This document shows positions 62,154 to 64,000 of a stretch of 64,000 nucleotides of DNA, in pieces (positions within the stretch are counted from its first letter, which is position 1; each line of letters opens with the position of its first letter). Position numbers and translations under genes: made by a program. The notes below the pieces were generated by a model. It did no database searches and was not told the origin of the DNA. It saw only the letters and a program-made list of their open reading frames with translations. The DNA is taken from contig JADJJU010000002.1 of NCBI GenBank assembly GCA_016706365.1, positions 62,001 to 126,000 of the forward strand, in the 5' to 3' direction. Source of the stretch: Saprospiraceae bacterium. GTDB lineage: Bacteria; Bacteroidota; Bacteroidia; Chitinophagales; Saprospiraceae.

Positions 62154-64000
62154 TTATTTATTGATCTGAATCAGCTGTTTGTGTGCTGTTCCATTCTCAA
62201 TGATTTGAATAAAATACATTCCATTTACAAGCTGACTCACCGGAATTTCCAGAATCTGGTCTTCCGGGCTACTGATAACATTTTCAATCATCAGTTTACC
62301 GCTGATATGCATCAAAGATACAGATGCTCCTGAATACATATTTTTCAGGGAAACATAAAGAGTGCTGGAAACCGGATTTGGCCATGCATTGAATGCAAAT
62401 GCTTTTTCTGTTCCCGGATTGTTTCTTTGGCTCAGCAGTGTTCTGTCATCACCCGGTGTTCTGTCAGGATTGACAATAATTCCACCTCCATATCTGTTTA
62501 CATCTACGGTAAAATTGCAAATTGCTGTATTTCCTGAGCCATCAGTTGCTATGAAAACATTGTGAGTAACACCCTGAGGGAATGAGCTTCCAGGTAACAA
62601 TCCACTTATCAGATCGAGTGAAACCTCATTGCAATTATCTTCTACTTGTGGTAGTGAATAATTTACCACACTTCTATTAGTAATGATATTGGCGGGGCAT
62701 TGAATTGCAGGAGCCAGATTATCAACTACGTTGACAATCACAGCTGCTTCAGCAGCATTTCCGGACAAATCGCTCGCTTTAAATGTAGCTTCATTTTCAC
62801 CCAGAGAATTGCAAGTGAATACAGAAGGACTTACTGAAAGGATAAGTTCTCCACAATTGTCAGTAGTACCAGCATTTAACATCTGAGCATCTACTGCCGC
62901 ATTGCCATCAGCATCCAAATAAATAGTAACTGCATTGGTAACGATTACAGGAGCTTCCTCATCTGAAGACAGAGTTGTCACGTTATAAGTTGCGGTGCAG
63001 CCTGACTCATCTGTGATGATAGCAGAATATGAACCATAAGGTACCATGATCTGATTGCCTGTTTGTCCGGTATTCCAAACTACGTTTAGTGCACCTGTAC
63101 CTCCATCAACAACAATAACCAACTGACCTAATTCATCACTTGCTGAAGCGCATTCAAATTCAGGGATGACAGATGCAATTGTCTGAATTGCTTCCGGTGC
63201 TTTGATCTCAACAAGAATAGTCAAAGGACAGCCACTTTCATCTTCAATGATAACATTGTAAGAACCGGCAGCCAGATCATTTCTTATAAGACCGGTCAGC
63301 CCATCAGGCCAGATAGCATCCGCTTCAGCACCGCCGTTTTGAACATTAATTGTAACGGATCCGTCAGCAGAATCAAAGCATTTCGGCCCGGCTACAGTTG
63401 CAGATGCAGTAATGGCACATCCGGCATTTGAAACAGCAACATTAATGACTGTAGAACATCCATTTATATCTGTTACTGTGGCCTGATAAACTCCTGCACC
63501 AATATTACTGATTGTGGAAGTAGTCGCACCGGTACTCCAGAGGTAGGTGTAAGGTCCTGTTCCACCGGTAACATTTACGGAAGCTGATCCATCAGATGCC
63601 CCTGCATCCGTTTCATTTTGAACTGTTGAGTTTACAACGATAGGCGTAGCGGCAGGAACTGTATATGAATTAACAGTTTGGCATCCATTATTGTCAGAAA
63701 CCGAAACTGTATATTGTCCCGGAGCGAGATTAGTAGGATTTTGTCCGCTCACTCCACTCTGAGCCCAGTTAAAGTTAAATGGACCGGTACCACCATTCAC
63801 CTGAACATTAATAGAACCATTATTTTGGCCTGCACAGGCCTCAGGTGCAGTTACAGCTGTGACAGCAAATTCAGCAGCCTGCGTAACAGTTATATTTTGC
63901 TCTGTGTAGCAACCTGAACTCAAAAATTCAACCTTAATTTTATAAGTTCCTGCTTGAGTAACAGTGGGAGTAAGGGTATTTGCTCCACTTTGGATGATAC
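62154..64000 (-). CDS. T9SS-exported protein with SprB-like and HYR repeats, N-terminus beyond the window
   Basis: The frame is open to the right edge (about 615 residues visible), so the start lies outside. Visible: four or more SprB-like repeats of ~80 residues (GSINVQVNGGTGPFNFNWAQ, ASVNVTGGTGPYTYLWSTGA, GSYNVIIEDESGC, IVVDGGTGALNVVWNTGQTG), two Ig/HYR-like domains (NAVTIYLDADGNAAVDAQML, DLSGNAAEAAVIVNVVDNLA, GVTHNVFIATDGSGNTAICN), a linker and a type A T9SS sorting domain (AWPNPVSSTLYVSLKNMYSG ... LVNGMYFIQIIENGT). A likely surface or matrix protein involved in adhesion or gliding. Confidence 0.9.
   Translation of the reverse strand, partial: IIQSGANTLTPTVTQAGTYKIKVEFLSSGCYTEQNITVTQAAEFAVTAVTAPEACAGQNNGSINVQVNGGTGPFNFNWAQSGVSGQNPTNLAPGQYTVSVSDNNGCQTVNSYTVPAATPIVVNSTVQNETDAGASDGSASVNVTGGTGPYTYLWSTGATTSTISNIGAGVYQATVTDINGCSTVINVAVSNAGCAITASATVAGPKCFDSADGSVTINVQNGGAEADAIWPDGLTGLIRNDLAAGSYNVIIEDESGCPLTILVEIKAPEAIQTIASVIPEFECASASDELGQLVIVVDGGTGALNVVWNTGQTGNQIMVPYGSYSAIITDESGCTATYNVTTLSSDEEAPVIVTNAVTIYLDADGNAAVDAQMLNAGTTDNCGELILSVSPSVFTCNSLGENEATFKASDLSGNAAEAAVIVNVVDNLAPAIQCPANIITNRSVVNYSLPQVEDNCNEVSLDLISGLLPGSSFPQGVTHNVFIATDGSGNTAICNFTVDVNRYGGGIIVNPDRTPGDDRTLLSQRNNPGTEKAFAFNAWPNPVSSTLYVSLKNMYSGASVSLMHISGKLMIENVISSPEDQILEIPVSQLVNGMYFIQIIENGTAHKQLIQINK

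Overview
The window looks like a chromosomal piece of a Bacteroidota bacterium, most likely of the Saprospirales type. The evidence is: very large secreted adhesins ending in type IX secretion (T9SS) and gliding-motility C-terminal domains; SprB-like and HYR repeats; lipoproteins; LytTR/LytS two-component genes; DUF3467 and PspC proteins; and promoters of the Bacteroidota form TTTG-N20-TAnnTTTG (clearest upstream of hppA). Base composition is moderately AT-rich in genes, with GC-rich repeat-filled gaps. Nothing in the window looks like a prophage, plasmid or insertion sequence; it is core chromosome with unusually decorated intergenic regions.

Layout. 1-8.5 kb: the end of a large membrane protein, a DUF2805 protein, the tail-specific protease Prc, a membrane pyrophosphatase (hppA), a small secreted protein and beta-phosphoglucomutase. 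8.9-12.8 kb: a surface lipoprotein, an ECF sigma factor and its probable membrane partner (frameshifted). 13-16.5 kb: exonuclease III overlapping a PfkB kinase, tRNA-Asn, 3-methyladenine glycosylase and a 57-residue membrane protein. 17-24.6 kb: mutL, two rhomboid proteases, an EEP-family membrane protein, cysS and an M28/glutaminyl-cyclase-like lipoprotein. 25-30.7 kb: gamma-glutamyltransferase, a LytTR/LytS pair, a small secreted protein, a thioesterase and an ArsC-like protein. 30.7-36.5 kb: a ~1,700-residue lectin adhesin, then HemJ. 37-42.4 kb: NlpE-like lipoprotein, tRNA-Leu, rseP, rsmE, a DUF4159 gene, PspC and small proteins. 42.8-50.5 kb: an efflux adaptor/permease/TolC operon, a secreted peptidylarginine/agmatine deiminase and proA. 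50.7-53.7 kb: rnr and a decayed second rnr 3' end. 54.3-62 kb: a lectin/MORN pair, a ComEA-like HhH protein, a broken comEC and murA. 62.1 kb to the right edge: a T9SS-exported SprB/HYR protein.

The most unusual content is intergenic. Seven short elements (4459-4590, 4731-4825, 8645-8797, 15251-15346, 24668-24783, 48974-49089, 54047-54139) share one plan: three successive hairpins punctuated by four or more copies of a 7-8 base tag, GGTGA(C/T)GT or its complement. They fall into two classes with nearly fixed tag spacing (about 31-32-50 or 31-33-45 for class I; 30-26-33 for class II). The stems change sequence between copies by paired substitutions, which suggests selection on secondary structure. 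Other repeat families are a two-hairpin element (three copies), an AACAGCC-containing gap module, CA/TG-rich tracts and a 280-bp element with 17-bp inverted ends.

A caution for any user: at least six otherwise well-conserved genes are split by single-base shifts, mostly at short homopolymers, and the TolC gene alone has three or more. This pattern suggests consensus sequencing errors rather than a wave of pseudogenes. comEC, with about 15 missing codons, is the one case that looks like a real deletion. Functionally, the window links secretion and surface biology (T9SS cargo, QC-like lipoprotein, signal peptides ending before Gln, Prc, RseP, rhomboids) with ordinary housekeeping genes.
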